This document shows positions 1-8,680 of a stretch of 59,199 nt of DNA, piece by piece. A model generated the notes under the pieces. That model had not been told where the DNA came from. It saw nothing but the letters and a program-made list of their open reading frames with translations, and made no database searches. The DNA lies in assembly GCA_013298125.1 (NCBI GenBank), contig JAAFJP010000035.1, positions 1 to 59,199 of the forward strand, written 5' to 3'. This stretch comes from Cytophagales bacterium. Its GTDB lineage: Bacteria > Bacteroidota > Bacteroidia > Cytophagales > Spirosomataceae. How positions within the stretch are numbered: position 1 is the first letter of the stretch; every line of letters begins with the position of its first letter. The position numbers and the translations under genes are program-made.

Positions 1-836
1 TTTGGAACTTGCCAATACAATAAATCATTTTTTGACATGGTTACGAGCGTATTCTTATTGGCAAATTTGGCAAAACCATCAATGTGCATATCCGTAATTT
101 CTAAGCCTGAAACACCTTCTAACCATATAAAATTGGTAACGCCCAAATATTTCGTAAATATTTCTTCTGCTTCCGTTTGGGTCATATTCGGATTTCTATT
201 CTTATTCAATATAGCACTTTTCGTGGCTAAAAGCGTACCATTCGCATCAATTTCGATAGCTCCACCTTCATTAATCATCACATCATTTAAGTCAATTTTA
301 GGTCGGTTTAGGTCGGCTGCAATTTGTGTTGGAATAGCATCACAAAGTGAAAATTCCGCTTTTTCTCCCCAACCATTAAAACCCCAATCTTCAATCATCA
401 ATTGCCCATTTTTATCTCGCACATAGATGGGTCCATTGTCCCTTGCCCACACGTCATCGGTTTCGTAAATCTTAAATTCAATATTGGTTAATGGCACACC
501 CGCTTTGTTCAATAAATTAGTAATTCTACTTTTTTCAGTCGTATTGAAAGCAACAAGATGAACTTTTTCACCTACCACTAATGCCTTTGTCATGGCTACC
601 CAAGTGGCATCTAAGCGATTGCGGTAGGTATTTCCATATTGAAATTGATGAGGCCACTGCAACCATGTGCCTTCGTGTTGTTCAGATTCATCGGGCATGG
701 TGTATAAAATATTGGAAGCCGCTTCACGAGCATTAACGTCTTCGGTTTTTGCGGTTGCTTGTGTACCGATTTCTTCTTTTTCGCAAGAAGATAATAAGGT
801 AAATAGTGCCATTACTGGGATTAACATACTTTTCAT
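1..836 (-). CDS. Agmatine deiminase / peptidylarginine deiminase family lipoprotein (3' partial)
   Basis: About 278 codons are readable from ATG at 836 leftward with no stop before the window edge, so the C-terminus is missing. The N-terminus is a lipoprotein signal: a hydrophobic segment ending LLSSC, with Cys as about residue 17. The body then has the family motifs MPDESEQHEGTWLQWPH, VWARDNGPIYVRD and DWGFNGWG, plus a NEGG segment. Members hydrolyse guanidino groups (agmatine to N-carbamoylputrescine, or arginine residues to citrulline). The catalytic Cys lies in the missing part. The lipid anchor suggests an envelope location and makes a classical cytosolic agmatine deiminase less likely. 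Substrate cannot be told from this fragment. Confidence 0.85.
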   Translation of the reverse strand, partial: MKSMLIPVMALFTLLSSCEKEEIGTQATAKTEDVNAREAASNILYTMPDESEQHEGTWLQWPHQFQYGNTYRNRLDATWVAMTKALVVGEKVHLVAFNTTEKSRITNLLNKAGVPLTNIEFKIYETDDVWARDNGPIYVRDKNGQLMIEDWGFNGWGEKAEFSLCDAIPTQIAADLNRPKIDLNDVMINEGGAIEIDANGTLLATKSAILNKNRNPNMTQTEAEEIFTKYLGVTNFIWLEGVSGLEITDMHIDGFAKFANKNTLVTMSKNDLLYWQVP

Positions 837-921
837 TGTTTTTGGAATTTAAAATTGTGATAACATTTATGCAAAATTACCGTCAATCTAAATGCCCGTA
901 TTGTCCAAAATTGACAAGTTA

Positions 922-1743
922 TTATTTCTTTAACGGAAAAAGAATTTCGGTTAAAAAATCTTCCTCATGCTCCGTGTTGTAGTTATGAACCACATAATGT
1001 TCAACCACGGGAGAATTATCAAACTCTAATTTTGAACGAAAAAACCAATCTTTATAAATCAGTCTGTAAGTATCCTCAATAGATTCATATTGTCCTTTAT
1101 GAATATATTTTGCGTACTTTCTTCCAAAAATCTCTTTACTCATAAAGGCTCTATTATGAGGCTCTTGATTGATACACGCCTCATATCGACAGTGTTTTTC
1201 AGTCGTTATCAGCGGTTGATCAACTATAATTCCATAATATTCTACATCCTTTTGTTTTCCATACAAACCATCAATTTTATCCCATTGATTTTCAATGTCA
1301 TTATTGTCATAATTACTCGTTTTGATGCTTTGATAGAATATTTTGAGGGGATTTAGGTAAATAATTTCATAAGATATTGAAGCATTTTCGGGATATTGAT
1401 TCACATACTCATTAAATATATTGAGTTTATGCAGACGAGCATCGGAAGGCGAAATATTAAATTGCTTTTTGAAAGATTTGGTAAAGGCTTGAAGGCTCTC
1501 AAACCCAACGATATAGGCAATGTCTGTAATGGTATCATTGGTATAAATCAACTTTTTATACCCATTTTCAAGTTTCAGTCGCTTCTGAAAAGCCCCTAAT
1601 GACTCCTTAAAAATATTTTGAAATACCCGATGCAGATTACGGTAAGAATAACAGCCAATATCTTCCAATACCTCAATCGGGATAGTTCGATGATAATTCT
1701 CTTCGATGTATTTTACGATATGTTGAATTTTTTGTAATTCCAT
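922..1743 (-). CDS. AraC-family regulator with GyrI-like effector domain
   Basis: The N-terminal ~100 residues form an AraC double helix-turn-helix: IEENYHRTIPIEVLEDIG, then the second helix pair with DIAYIVGFESLQAFTKSFKK and ISPSDAR. The remaining ~150 residues resemble the GyrI/AraC effector-binding fold (small-molecule-binding domain of Rob and BmrR type). I place the start at MELQKIQH, where homology begins; an in-frame ATG nine codons upstream (1770) is possible. It is a cytoplasmic one-component transcription factor. No obvious target is adjacent: the neighbouring deiminase gene lies in the same direction 85 bp downstream and could be co-transcribed. Effector unknown. Confidence 0.85.
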   Translation of the reverse strand: MELQKIQHIVKYIEENYHRTIPIEVLEDIGCYSYRNLHRVFQNIFKESLGAFQKRLKLENGYKKLIYTNDTITDIAYIVGFESLQAFTKSFKKQFNISPSDARLHKLNIFNEYVNQYPENASISYEIIYLNPLKIFYQSIKTSNYDNNDIENQWDKIDGLYGKQKDVEYYGIIVDQPLITTEKHCRYEACINQEPHNRAFMSKEIFGRKYAKYIHKGQYESIEDTYRLIYKDWFFRSKLEFDNSPVVEHYVVHNYNTEHEEDFLTEILFPLKK

Positions 1744-1866
1744 TTTGTTGCACACAGAAATATCCTGCAAGGTATGACTTACACTGAAATAAACAAAAGA
1801 AATAACGGGAGTTTGGTGAATGAAAGAGGGAATAGAATAGTGGGGAGCTATTCAGAGGAAATATAG

Positions 1867-1890
1867 AAGACCTTATGGCGGTAAGGTCTT
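1867..1890. repeat. Perfect 9-bp hairpin with TGGCGG / CCGCCA hexaloop
   Basis: AAGACCTTA and TAAGGTCTT flank TGGCGG exactly. It lies 13 bases after the stop of the small gene 1904-2098 and 123 bases before the AraC start. It could be that gene's terminator, although only a weak T-rich tail follows on the minus strand. The loop is identical to hairpins in the nitrate island (see 47137-47506). Confidence 0.6.
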
Positions 1891-1903
1891 GATTTCCATT
1901 TAC

Positions 1904-2098
1904 TTAGGCAACTTTTTGACGTTGCTTTTCGAGTGATTCCTGATAAGAAAATGTCCTCAACATTCCGATTTTGATTTTCTTTTTCAGGGCTGCGGTCTCA
2001 GACTTGTAAGTGTTGTGACCTTTCAATAATTCTTCGGCGATATTCGCCACTAACAAATCGACTGAGTCGGATGTCAGGATAACTGGCACGTTTTTCAT
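1904..2098 (-). CDS. Small hypothetical protein
   Basis: A 64-residue frame starting MKNVPVILTSDS. A start at 2131 would add 11 residues but reads through an unlikely leader. The sequence is charged, with a helical lysine-rich C-terminal half (ALKKKIKIG, then ESLEKQRQKVA), and no signal peptide. I recognise no family. A hairpin follows the stop. It may be real because it fills an otherwise empty 500-bp gap in good codon usage, but support is only moderate. Confidence 0.45.
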   Translation of the reverse strand: MKNVPVILTSDSVDLLVANIAEELLKGHNTYKSETAALKKKIKIGMLRTFSYQESLEKQRQKVA

Positions 2099-2308
2099 CG
2101 GCGGTAACTTTTGGTGGTTAAAATAAAACAAAGTAAATTAATGTGACTACAAAGGCAACAGTTCTTGTAATAACTTCATAATCAAGACGATAAGATAACA
2201 TTAAAGTCATTATTTTGGTTTAAAAATAGGTAATTTTTTTTAATATCTACAATTTCTCTACTATCACAGAAGAATTTTTCGATGAATAAATTATATTTTT
2301 TGACCAAT

Positions 2309-3412
2309 CTAAACCCTCACCTGCACAGGTGTTGTTTTCTCTTTCGTAGCATTCCGAATCGCCACTTGTTGAGCTAATAATTCCGCTGAATTTCTGAAAA
2401 TTTCTGCTACAATTCCCTCCGTCATTACTGCAGGGCGACCTTCGTCGCCTGCCTCACGGATGCCTTGTACGATAGGTATTTCTCCTAATAATTCCGTTTC
2501 GTATTTGGTCGCCATGTTCTTTCCGCCATCTTTTCCGAAAATATAATATTTGTTCTCGGGCAATTCTGCGGGTGTGAAGTATGCCATATTTTCGATGACT
2601 CCCAAAACTGGCACATTGATTTGTGGTTGTCTGAAAAACATCAAACCCTTCGTAGCATCCGCCAAAGCCACTTTTTGCGGAGTCGTTACGATAACCGCCC
2701 CCGTTACAGGCACGAGTTGCACCAAAGAAAGGTGAATATCTGACGTTCCAGGGGGTAAATCAATCAAGAGATAATCTAATTCGCCCCAATGTGTATCGCT
2801 AAAAAATTGACGTAGAGCCTGTGTTGCCATCGGTCCTCGCCACGGTACAGGATTATCTTGTGGAGTAAGGAAACCCATCGAAATCATCTTGATTCCGTAC
2901 TGCATAATCGGCTGAATCATGTTTTTGCCGTCCATTTGGCTCACCATCGGTTGCATATCCTCTGCCCCAAACATCACAGGAATAGAGGGTCCAGAAATAT
3001 CTGCATCAATGATTCCGACCTTAGCTCCCGACTGTTTTAGAGCCATTGCCAAGTTGGCGGTAACGGTAGATTTACCCACGCCACCCTTGCCAGAGGCAAT
3101 CGCAATGATGTTTTTGACATTGGGTAACAACGTTCCGCCCATACGTGAGGACGTAACATCAGCAGTCATATTCACGACTACACTCAGGTCTGCATCCACG
3201 TATGTGTGGATGGCATCGGTGCATTCCTTGCGGATTCTCTCTTTCAGTGGACAGGCGGGAGTCGTTAAAACTACGGTAAAACGCACTTCACCCACGCCCA
3301 ACTCAATGTCTTTAATCATATTGAGCGTTATCAAATCCTGTTTTAAATCAGGTTCTTGAACAGTTGATAAAGCTCTGATAATGTCTTCTTTTTTTATTTT
3401 TAAATCACCCAT
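2309..3412 (-). CDS. mrp: Mrp/NBP35-type P-loop ATPase, iron-sulfur cluster carrier
   Basis: 367 residues. Residues 4-80 are a MIP18/DUF59 domain. A deviant Walker A SGKGGVGKST sits near residue 105, followed by DADISGPSIP, the switch DYLLIDLPPGTSDIHL and TTPQKVALADA. These are hallmarks of the Mrp/ApbC/NBP35 branch of the MinD/SIMIBI ATPases. Family members bind and transfer [4Fe-4S] clusters to apoproteins in the cytoplasm. The CxxC pair that many Mrp proteins carry after ENMxYF is not visible here (the segment reads NMAYFTPAELPENKYYIFG); possible ligands are instead Cys in TPACPLKERIRKEC. It is monocistronic. Confidence 0.93.
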   Translation of the reverse strand: MGDLKIKKEDIIRALSTVQEPDLKQDLITLNMIKDIELGVGEVRFTVVLTTPACPLKERIRKECTDAIHTYVDADLSVVVNMTADVTSSRMGGTLLPNVKNIIAIASGKGGVGKSTVTANLAMALKQSGAKVGIIDADISGPSIPVMFGAEDMQPMVSQMDGKNMIQPIMQYGIKMISMGFLTPQDNPVPWRGPMATQALRQFFSDTHWGELDYLLIDLPPGTSDIHLSLVQLVPVTGAVIVTTPQKVALADATKGLMFFRQPQINVPVLGVIENMAYFTPAELPENKYYIFGKDGGKNMATKYETELLGEIPIVQGIREAGDEGRPAVMTEGIVAEIFRNSAELLAQQVAIRNATKEKTTPVQVRV

Positions 3413-3706
3413 GGTTTTTGACTTTTGGCTATCGGCTTTTGGCTATCAGCAAAAGTCGATAATTTTTTTGCAAAGATAAGGTTGAAAATTGGTTGAGGAA
3501 TAGAGAAAAATCATTTAGTATCTTTGTTTCGGATAGAATAGACGATACAAACTAACGAAAATAGGACTGACGAAAATAAAGGTCTTGAAATAACACGCTG
3601 GGATAGACTAAATTTGGATAACTACAAATTTTAATGTTTATTTTCAACTAATTTTAGGAATTTCTAAAATTCTTCCATAGATTTAACTAAATAAATAGTT
3701 TAAAAT

Positions 3707-4105
3707 ATGAAGCGAATAATAATCTTTCTATTCTTACTGATTTTTTCACTTTCTCTAAAAGCACAAAAAGCTGATAGTGAGAAGTTTGAGTGCATTCTAC
3801 CTGTGGAATGGAATCCAGAATTCAAAGGAGGTCAAAATGCTTTAAAGCTATTTTTGGCTAAAAATCTAAAACATCCCAAGACAAATGCTTGTGTAAATGG
3901 AAAAGTATATGTTCAATTTACCGTTGAAAAAGATGGGAAAATAACTAATCCAGAAATTATAAAATCCTTAGAACAAAAATTTGATGAAGAAGCATTAAGG
4001 GTAGTTCGATTAATGCCCAAATGGATTCCAGGAAGAGATTATCAAGGTAAAAAAGCTATTGTAACAAGGTTTACAATGCCCATTAAATTTGAAATAGAAG
4101 AATAA
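3707..4105 (+). CDS. Secreted TonB C-terminal domain protein
   Basis: 132 residues. A signal peptide (MKRIIIFLFLLIFSLSLKAQ) ends at AQ. The remainder is a single TonB C-terminal fold: GKVYVQFTVEKDGKITNPEIIKSLEQKFDEEALRVVRLMPKWIPGRDYQGK. There is no proline-rich spacer and no membrane anchor, so it is not a complete energy transducer. Short secreted versions are common in Bacteroidota. Function is unknown beyond a possible periplasmic interaction with TonB-dependent systems. It is flanked by genes on the opposite strand, so it is its own unit. Confidence 0.75.
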   Translation: MKRIIIFLFLLIFSLSLKAQKADSEKFECILPVEWNPEFKGGQNALKLFLAKNLKHPKTNACVNGKVYVQFTVEKDGKITNPEIIKSLEQKFDEEALRVVRLMPKWIPGRDYQGKKAIVTRFTMPIKFEIEE

Positions 4106-4221
4106 AAATAAACAAAGAAATACTAAAATTCATGCTATTTCTATGGGTTTAGGTGGAAAGAGCAAATTGAAGATTTATCAAGACTGATTGGCTGATTCGG
4201 GTATTTTGGAAGAGAATATTC

Positions 4222-4638
4222 TCAACCAAACTCTTCCGTAAAATCTTCCCTAAATTGACGATTTCGGAGGGCATAAAACAAGACATAATCCCGTATGTCT
4301 TGTTCTGACATATCATCAATAATGATTTGTAATTGAGACTTAACACCTTCTTTATCAGTACATTCACTCAACATTTCAGCGTCACGGATATAGTATAAAA
4401 CTGCCACCACGTGTTTGCAAACATCACCCCAATCGTAGGGACAATCGCAGGAATGCTCAACAACTTTTCCTTTACTAATCTGAATAAAAACCTCATAATT
4501 CTCAGAGCCTTCAACTACGGCTGAGAATTCTCCATTTCCTAAGTTTTCTACGTCTATTACATTGTCATTTTCGTAGTAATCAAAACCTCGGTCAAGGATT
4601 TTTCGCTCTATTCCTATTTCAAAAGCGGGGAATCTCAC
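4222..4638 (-). CDS. Short SWIM zinc-finger protein
   Basis: 138 residues. The SWIM motif is seen as CDCPYDWGDVCKHVVAVLYY (CxC...CxH), predicted to bind zinc and nucleic acid or protein. Upstream of it lies the usual lead-in FEIGIERKILDRGFDYYENDNV. Bacterial SWIM proteins are commonly much longer. Here the frame stops at EEFG soon after the finger, where longer relatives continue, so this may be a truncated member. It starts 4 bp after the nuclease-like gene upstream, so the two are probably co-transcribed. Confidence 0.7.
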   Translation of the reverse strand: MRFPAFEIGIERKILDRGFDYYENDNVIDVENLGNGEFSAVVEGSENYEVFIQISKGKVVEHSCDCPYDWGDVCKHVVAVLYYIRDAEMLSECTDKEGVKSQLQIIIDDMSEQDIRDYVLFYALRNRQFREDFTEEFG

Positions 4639-4642
4639 AAGA

Positions 4643-5458
4643 TTATTTAGCTTTTATTCCTAAGACGAACTCCACACTAACCCCTACAATAAAGGCAATT
4701 TTTTCTACTGAAAAATCTGTGTTAGTAAGCAAGCTATTTACAAATTCTTGTTTGTCTTTAAGAGCCTGAGTCTCCTTCCCTTGCAAGTACAGTTCGTCTT
4801 CTTCTATTTTGATATACTGCGATATTGAATCCATGATTTCTTGAATTTTAATGTCTAATTTACGAAGCCTTCCTAAGACTAACAATTGCTGAAAGATTTT
4901 TTGCCTTTCAATCGACTGAGGTTCAGAGCTTTCCACCTTCTTTACGATACTTTTAACGATATTTTCTGGTTTTTGATTCTGAAAATTTCCAAGAATTGTT
5001 AAAATTATTTCTTCTGGTTTCTCAGAGTTCAGAAACGTCAAATAATTGATTGTTTTGAAATTGATAAGATGATAATTAAACTTGATGTTTGGGTAACTAA
5101 TTTTAGTTTCCATATTTGGTTTATTACTTCCAAAATATAAAACATATTGCTCAACTCTAATCTTATATTTTCTAATCAATAATGCACAATAATCGTGCAT
5201 TCGATGAACCATCTCAGCATCATTCTCAACCTGATATTCGAGATGCAAAATGAATCTATTTCCCTTATCGTCAGTAATAATCTTCAAAAAATCTGCCTCT
5301 CTTTCCTTTGTTCTTTGTAACCTAAGAACAATTTTTTCAGATTTTATAACATTGACTTTCAATATTTTACGAATAAATCCATCAATTGTAGCATCAATAT
5401 TTTCTTTGAATATTTTATCGTATTTATTACCTTCTTCCTTATTACCCTTCTTATTCAT
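4643..5458 (-). CDS. Rpn-like PD-(D/E)XK nuclease family protein
   Basis: 271 residues. The N-terminal half has the pattern EREADFLKIITDDKGNRFILHLEYQVEND, giving the D...ExQ catalytic signature of the Rpn (recombination-promoting nuclease) / PDDEXK_2 family. After it come RMHDYCALLIRKY and YPNIKFNYHLINF, also typical. The C-terminal ~80 residues are helical and charged. Relatives are often annotated as putative transposases, but I see no transposon ends here. It directly follows trpB (24 bp), the position where trpA would be expected, and so may be transcribed from the trp operon. Confidence 0.75.
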   Translation of the reverse strand: MNKKGNKEEGNKYDKIFKENIDATIDGFIRKILKVNVIKSEKIVLRLQRTKEREADFLKIITDDKGNRFILHLEYQVENDAEMVHRMHDYCALLIRKYKIRVEQYVLYFGSNKPNMETKISYPNIKFNYHLINFKTINYLTFLNSEKPEEIILTILGNFQNQKPENIVKSIVKKVESSEPQSIERQKIFQQLLVLGRLRKLDIKIQEIMDSISQYIKIEEDELYLQGKETQALKDKQEFVNSLLTNTDFSVEKIAFIVGVSVEFVLGIKAK

Positions 5459-5482
5459 TAGTGGTTATAGTTATTCCCATTT

Positions 5483-6676
5483 CTATAAAACGTGCTTCAT
5501 ATAAGTATTCAAATCCTTATCTCCACGCCCTGAAAGGTTTATTACTATCGTCTCATCTGGCTTGGCGTTCAAATATTTCAAAACACCTATCGCATGAGCC
5601 GTTTCGAGGGCGGGAATGATGCCTTCTAATTTTGAAAGTTCCAAAGCTGACTCCAAAGACTCATCATCTGTGATAGCAAAAAACTCTGCACGTTTGGTCT
5701 CCCACAAGTGGGCGTGCATGGGTCCGATGCCAGGATAATCCAAACCTGCCGAAATAGAATGTGGTTCAACTACTTGACCGTCAAGTGTTTGCATCAATAA
5801 ACTTTTGCTTCCGTGAAGAACCCCCATTTTTCCTAAGAAAGTCGTTGCTGCCGACATTCCTGTCGTAACGCCGTGTCCACCTGCTTCAACTGCAATCAAA
5901 CGAGTGTCCATATCATCCAAAAAATGATAAAAAGCTCCTGCCGCATTTGAACCACCACCCACGCAAGCAATCACATAATCGGGCGTTTCTTTACCCGTTT
6001 TTTCTAATAACTGCCATTTTATTTCTTCCGAAATGACCGACTGAAACTTCGCCACCATGTCTGGGTAAGGATGCGGACCTACCACCGAACCGATGATATA
6101 ATGCGTATCGACAGGATTATTTATCCAATGACGCATGGCTTCGTTGGTAGCATCTTTCAAGGTTTTTGAACCACTCATCGCAGGACGAACTTCTGCCCCA
6201 AGCATCTTCATACGAGCCACATTGGGTGCTTGTCTTTCGATGTCGATTTCACCCATGTAAACGATACACTCTAAACCCATCAACGCACAAACCGTTGCCG
6301 TTGCCACACCGTGCTGACCCGCCCCTGTTTCGGCTACAATTTTCTTTTTACCGAGACGCTTTGCTACCAAAATCTGCCCAATCGTATTGTTCACTTTGTG
6401 AGCTCCTGTGTGGCATAAATCTTCACGTTTCAAGTAAATCGTAGTATTGTATTTTTCCGATAAACGTTTTGCCAAAAATAAAGGCGTTGGACGACCTACA
6501 TAGTCTTTCAAAAGGTTCTGAAATTCCTCTTGAAAAGATGGTTCAGCGATAATACTAAGGTAGGAAACTCGCAATTCTTCCACATTAGGATAAAGCATTT
6601 CTGGAATGAAAGCTCCCCCAAATTGTCCGTAATAGCCTTTTTGGTTTACGTTGTATATTGATTCTGTTGTAGTCAT
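5483..6676 (-). CDS. trpB: Tryptophan synthase beta chain
   Basis: 397 residues, normal length. It condenses indole with serine to give tryptophan in a PLP-dependent cytoplasmic reaction. Diagnostic segments are [13 protein letters not shown] at the N-terminus, [13 protein letters not shown] with the PLP-binding Lys, [12 protein letters not shown], the phosphate-binding [10 protein letters not shown], and the C-terminal NLSGRGDKD. It is the last trp gene, 3 bp after the hicA-like gene. The partner alpha subunit gene is not downstream, as it is in most trp operons. Confidence 0.98.
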   Translation of the reverse strand: MTTTESIYNVNQKGYYGQFGGAFIPEMLYPNVEELRVSYLSIIAEPSFQEEFQNLLKDYVGRPTPLFLAKRLSEKYNTTIYLKREDLCHTGAHKVNNTIGQILVAKRLGKKKIVAETGAGQHGVATATVCALMGLECIVYMGEIDIERQAPNVARMKMLGAEVRPAMSGSKTLKDATNEAMRHWINNPVDTHYIIGSVVGPHPYPDMVAKFQSVISEEIKWQLLEKTGKETPDYVIACVGGGSNAAGAFYHFLDDMDTRLIAVEAGGHGVTTGMSAATTFLGKMGVLHGSKSLLMQTLDGQVVEPHSISAGLDYPGIGPMHAHLWETKRAEFFAITDDESLESALELSKLEGIIPALETAHAIGVLKYLNAKPDETIVINLSGRGDKDLNTYMKHVL

Positions 6677-6679
6677 GTT

Positions 6680-6919
6680 TTAAAATATTTGTTCGATTAA
6701 TTCCTCCTTAGTCATATCAAAATGTTCAGCAATACTATTCAATATACCATTAAGCGTTCCTATCTTGATTGGTTTATGATTTGGGATGGTTTCGTAATGT
6801 TCTCCGTTTAATTCTGTTTTAATTCTAATATGACTTCCTTTTTGCCTAACTATTTCATAACCAAATGGTTTCAAGGCTTTTATGAGTTCATTTGCAGTAA
6901 TATCTCTGGGTGTTTTCAT
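6680..6919 (-). CDS. HicA-like (YcfA) toxin-type protein
   Basis: 79 residues. It has the HicA/YcfA mRNA-interferase fold: ITANELIKALKPFGYEIVRQKGSHIRI with the catalytic-type His in GSHIRI, and IPNHKPIKIGTLNGIL. Its start codon overlaps the last base of the preceding gene's stop (TAATG), indicating translational coupling. It lies between trpF and trpB, only 3 bp before trpB. HicA toxins cleave mRNA. Whether this one is toxic or domesticated is unknown. Confidence 0.85.
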   Translation of the reverse strand: MKTPRDITANELIKALKPFGYEIVRQKGSHIRIKTELNGEHYETIPNHKPIKIGTLNGILNSIAEHFDMTKEELIEQIF

Positions 6920-7131
6920 TAGGCAAAAGCAAATACTTCTTCTTTAACAAAGTGTAAACGAATCATTTTAGGCATCTGTTCGGGCGAGTCAAAATGACAT
7001 TCTACGGCATCTTTTATCATTTCCTTTAACTCCTTCATAGTGTCCCCTTGCGTGAAAATATTTTCACCCAAAGCCTTAGCATTGTAACCTCCCTCGGGGT
7101 CTTCTTCGACTAAAAAGATTAATTCGTTCAT
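6919..7131 (-). CDS. HicB-like antitoxin-type protein
   Basis: 70 residues: MNELIFLVEEDPEGGYNAKALGENIFTQGDTMKELKEMIKDAVECHF. This is the partial RNase-H-like fold of HicB antitoxins (EDPEGGYNAKALG; GDTMKELKEMIKDAVE). It has no C-terminal ribbon-helix-helix or HTH DNA-binding domain, so it probably does not autoregulate by DNA binding. It is 16 bp downstream of trpF and precedes hicA, as in antitoxin-first pairs. Confidence 0.82.
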   Translation of the reverse strand: MNELIFLVEEDPEGGYNAKALGENIFTQGDTMKELKEMIKDAVECHFDSPEQMPKMIRLHFVKEEVFAFA

Positions 7132-7147
7132 GTTTTGTATTTTTAAA

Positions 7148-7786
7148 TTAAACTTCGACTAACTCTGGCTTAATTATATTCATCAATTCCTCTATTTTAT
7201 CAATATCTTTCAAGGCTGGACTGATTTCAAATTTACTGTTTACGTCTAATGAATGTATTTTTAACCCTTTGATTTCGAGTGCATTGTGAGCATTTTCTAA
7301 ATCTATTCCACCTGCCAAGAAGAATGGTTTTTCGTTATCGTATTTATTCAAAATAGACCAATCAAACGTTGTTCCATTGCCGCCTCTTTGTTCTCCTTTG
7401 GTATCGAATAGGAAAAAATCGCAGTAGGGTTTATAATTTTGTAATTTTCCAAAATTGAAACTTTCATCCACTGAAAAAGCCTTGATAATATTTACGCCCT
7501 TATGTTTTAGATTCTTACAAAAATCGGGTAATTCTTCACCGTGTAATTGTACGTAATCCAAATTATATTTTTTGTACATTTCCAAGATATAAGCTGCCGT
7601 AGCATTCACAAAAACTCCTACCTTTCGGGTTGTGAAAGGGAAAGATTTTAGTAAATCTTCATCTAAATCTTCACCCACAAAACGGCTTGATTTTTCGTAA
7701 AAAATGAAGCCCATATAATCAGGTTGAAGGGCTAATAATTGACGGATATTTTCCGCCTCACGCATACCGCAAATTTTTAATCTCAT
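7148..7786 (-). CDS. trpF: Phosphoribosylanthranilate isomerase
   Basis: 212 residues, a TIM barrel. It performs the Amadori rearrangement of N-(5-phosphoribosyl)anthranilate to CdRP in tryptophan synthesis. Evidence is MRLKICGMREAENI at the N-terminus with catalytic Cys in KICG, YVQLHGEE, the catalytic Asp region FLFDTKGEQRGGNGTTFDW, and FLAGGIDLENA near the C-terminus with SLDVNSKFE. It lies 84 bp after trpC, with a palindromic repeat at the trpC stop in between. Confidence 0.97.
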   Translation of the reverse strand: MRLKICGMREAENIRQLLALQPDYMGFIFYEKSSRFVGEDLDEDLLKSFPFTTRKVGVFVNATAAYILEMYKKYNLDYVQLHGEELPDFCKNLKHKGVNIIKAFSVDESFNFGKLQNYKPYCDFFLFDTKGEQRGGNGTTFDWSILNKYDNEKPFFLAGGIDLENAHNALEIKGLKIHSLDVNSKFEISPALKDIDKIEELMNIIKPELVEV

Positions 7787-7851
7787 AATAATTTTGTAGT
7801 GGCTTTTTATGGGTATTTATTTTACACAAATTTACTAAAAATAAGTGAATT

Positions 7852-7876
7852 CCGATGTAGAAACATCGGGTTACAG
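7852..7876 (+). repeat. 25-nt REP copy: hairpin plus GTTACAG tail
   Basis: CCGATGT / ACATCGG arms, AGAA loop, GTTACAG tail. It overlaps the end of trpC: the last codons CTG TAA lie in the tail. Copies with compensatory stem changes are at 14080-14104 and 58777-58801. Confidence 0.6.
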
Positions 7877-8659
7877 TTGTGCAATCAAATCCGCCAAAGC
7901 CCTTGCTGGATTTTCAGTTTTCATAAAGGTTTCTCCCATCAAAAAACCTCTGTAACCCACTGATTTTAAAAGTTTTATCGTTTCAACTTCTGAAATACAA
8001 CTTTCTGAAATCTTGATGCAATTTGCTGGGATTTTATCAGCTAATTCCAAAGAAGCATTCACATTTTGCTCTGAGAAATTTTTGAGATTGCGGTTGTTTA
8101 CGCCCACTACGTCTATGTACTCGCAAAGGCTTCTGTCTAACTCTTCTTCGTCATGAATTTCTAAAAGCGTTTCCATGCCTAATTCTTTGGTCAATTTGCC
8201 TAATTCTTTGATTTTCAAAGGACTAAGATTGGCGGCAATCAATAAAATCACATCCGCTCCCAACGATTTTGACTCGATGATTTGGTATTCATCAATCATA
8301 AAATCTTTACGAATCATCGGGATGCTTGGATTGACTTTTCTTGCTCTCAAAAAGTCATCATCTGAGCCTCCGAAGAAATCTATATCCGTCAAAACCGACA
8401 GACACGCTGCCCCCGCTTGTACATACCCACGAGTCACTTCCTCGGGCGTAACGTTGGCGTTGATGATGCCTTTTGAGGGAGATTTACGTTTAAATTCCGA
8501 AATAATACCACTCGAAGCGGGATTTAACAAACTGGTTTTCAGTGAATTAGTCGTCTTGGCAAAATAGCCTTTCATTTCTAATTCTTTGACTGAAACCTGT
8601 GCTTTCCGCTCGGCAACTTCTTCGGTTTTTCGGGTGATTATTTTATCTAAGATAGTCAT
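7871..8659 (-). CDS. trpC: Indole-3-glycerol-phosphate synthase
   Basis: 262 residues from MTILDKIITRKTEEV, the usual N-terminus of the family. The upstream ATG at 8680 reads into an intergenic repeat and is rejected. Catalytic and substrate segments are SEFKRKSPSKG, LIRKDFMIDEYQI, VGVNNRNLKNF, and SESCIS near the C-terminus. It decarboxylates and cyclises CdRP to indole-3-glycerol phosphate. The stop codon lies inside a REP-like hairpin element, so the repeat forms the end of the gene. Confidence 0.97.
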   Translation of the reverse strand: MTILDKIITRKTEEVAERKAQVSVKELEMKGYFAKTTNSLKTSLLNPASSGIISEFKRKSPSKGIINANVTPEEVTRGYVQAGAACLSVLTDIDFFGGSDDDFLRARKVNPSIPMIRKDFMIDEYQIIESKSLGADVILLIAANLSPLKIKELGKLTKELGMETLLEIHDEEELDRSLCEYIDVVGVNNRNLKNFSEQNVNASLELADKIPANCIKISESCISEVETIKLLKSVGYRGFLMGETFMKTENPARALADLIAQL

Positions 8660-8680
8660 GTTTAGCTTTGTTGATGGCAC

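Noticed and set aside
4149-4367. Overlapping minus-strand frame at the 3' end of the SWIM gene
   Set aside because: Shifted frame of the SWIM gene with no recognisable domain; not treated as a frameshifted continuation because nothing in it resembles SWIM-protein C-termini.
4643-5458. Insertion sequence around the Rpn-like gene
   Set aside because: No terminal inverted repeats or target duplications visible at its borders.
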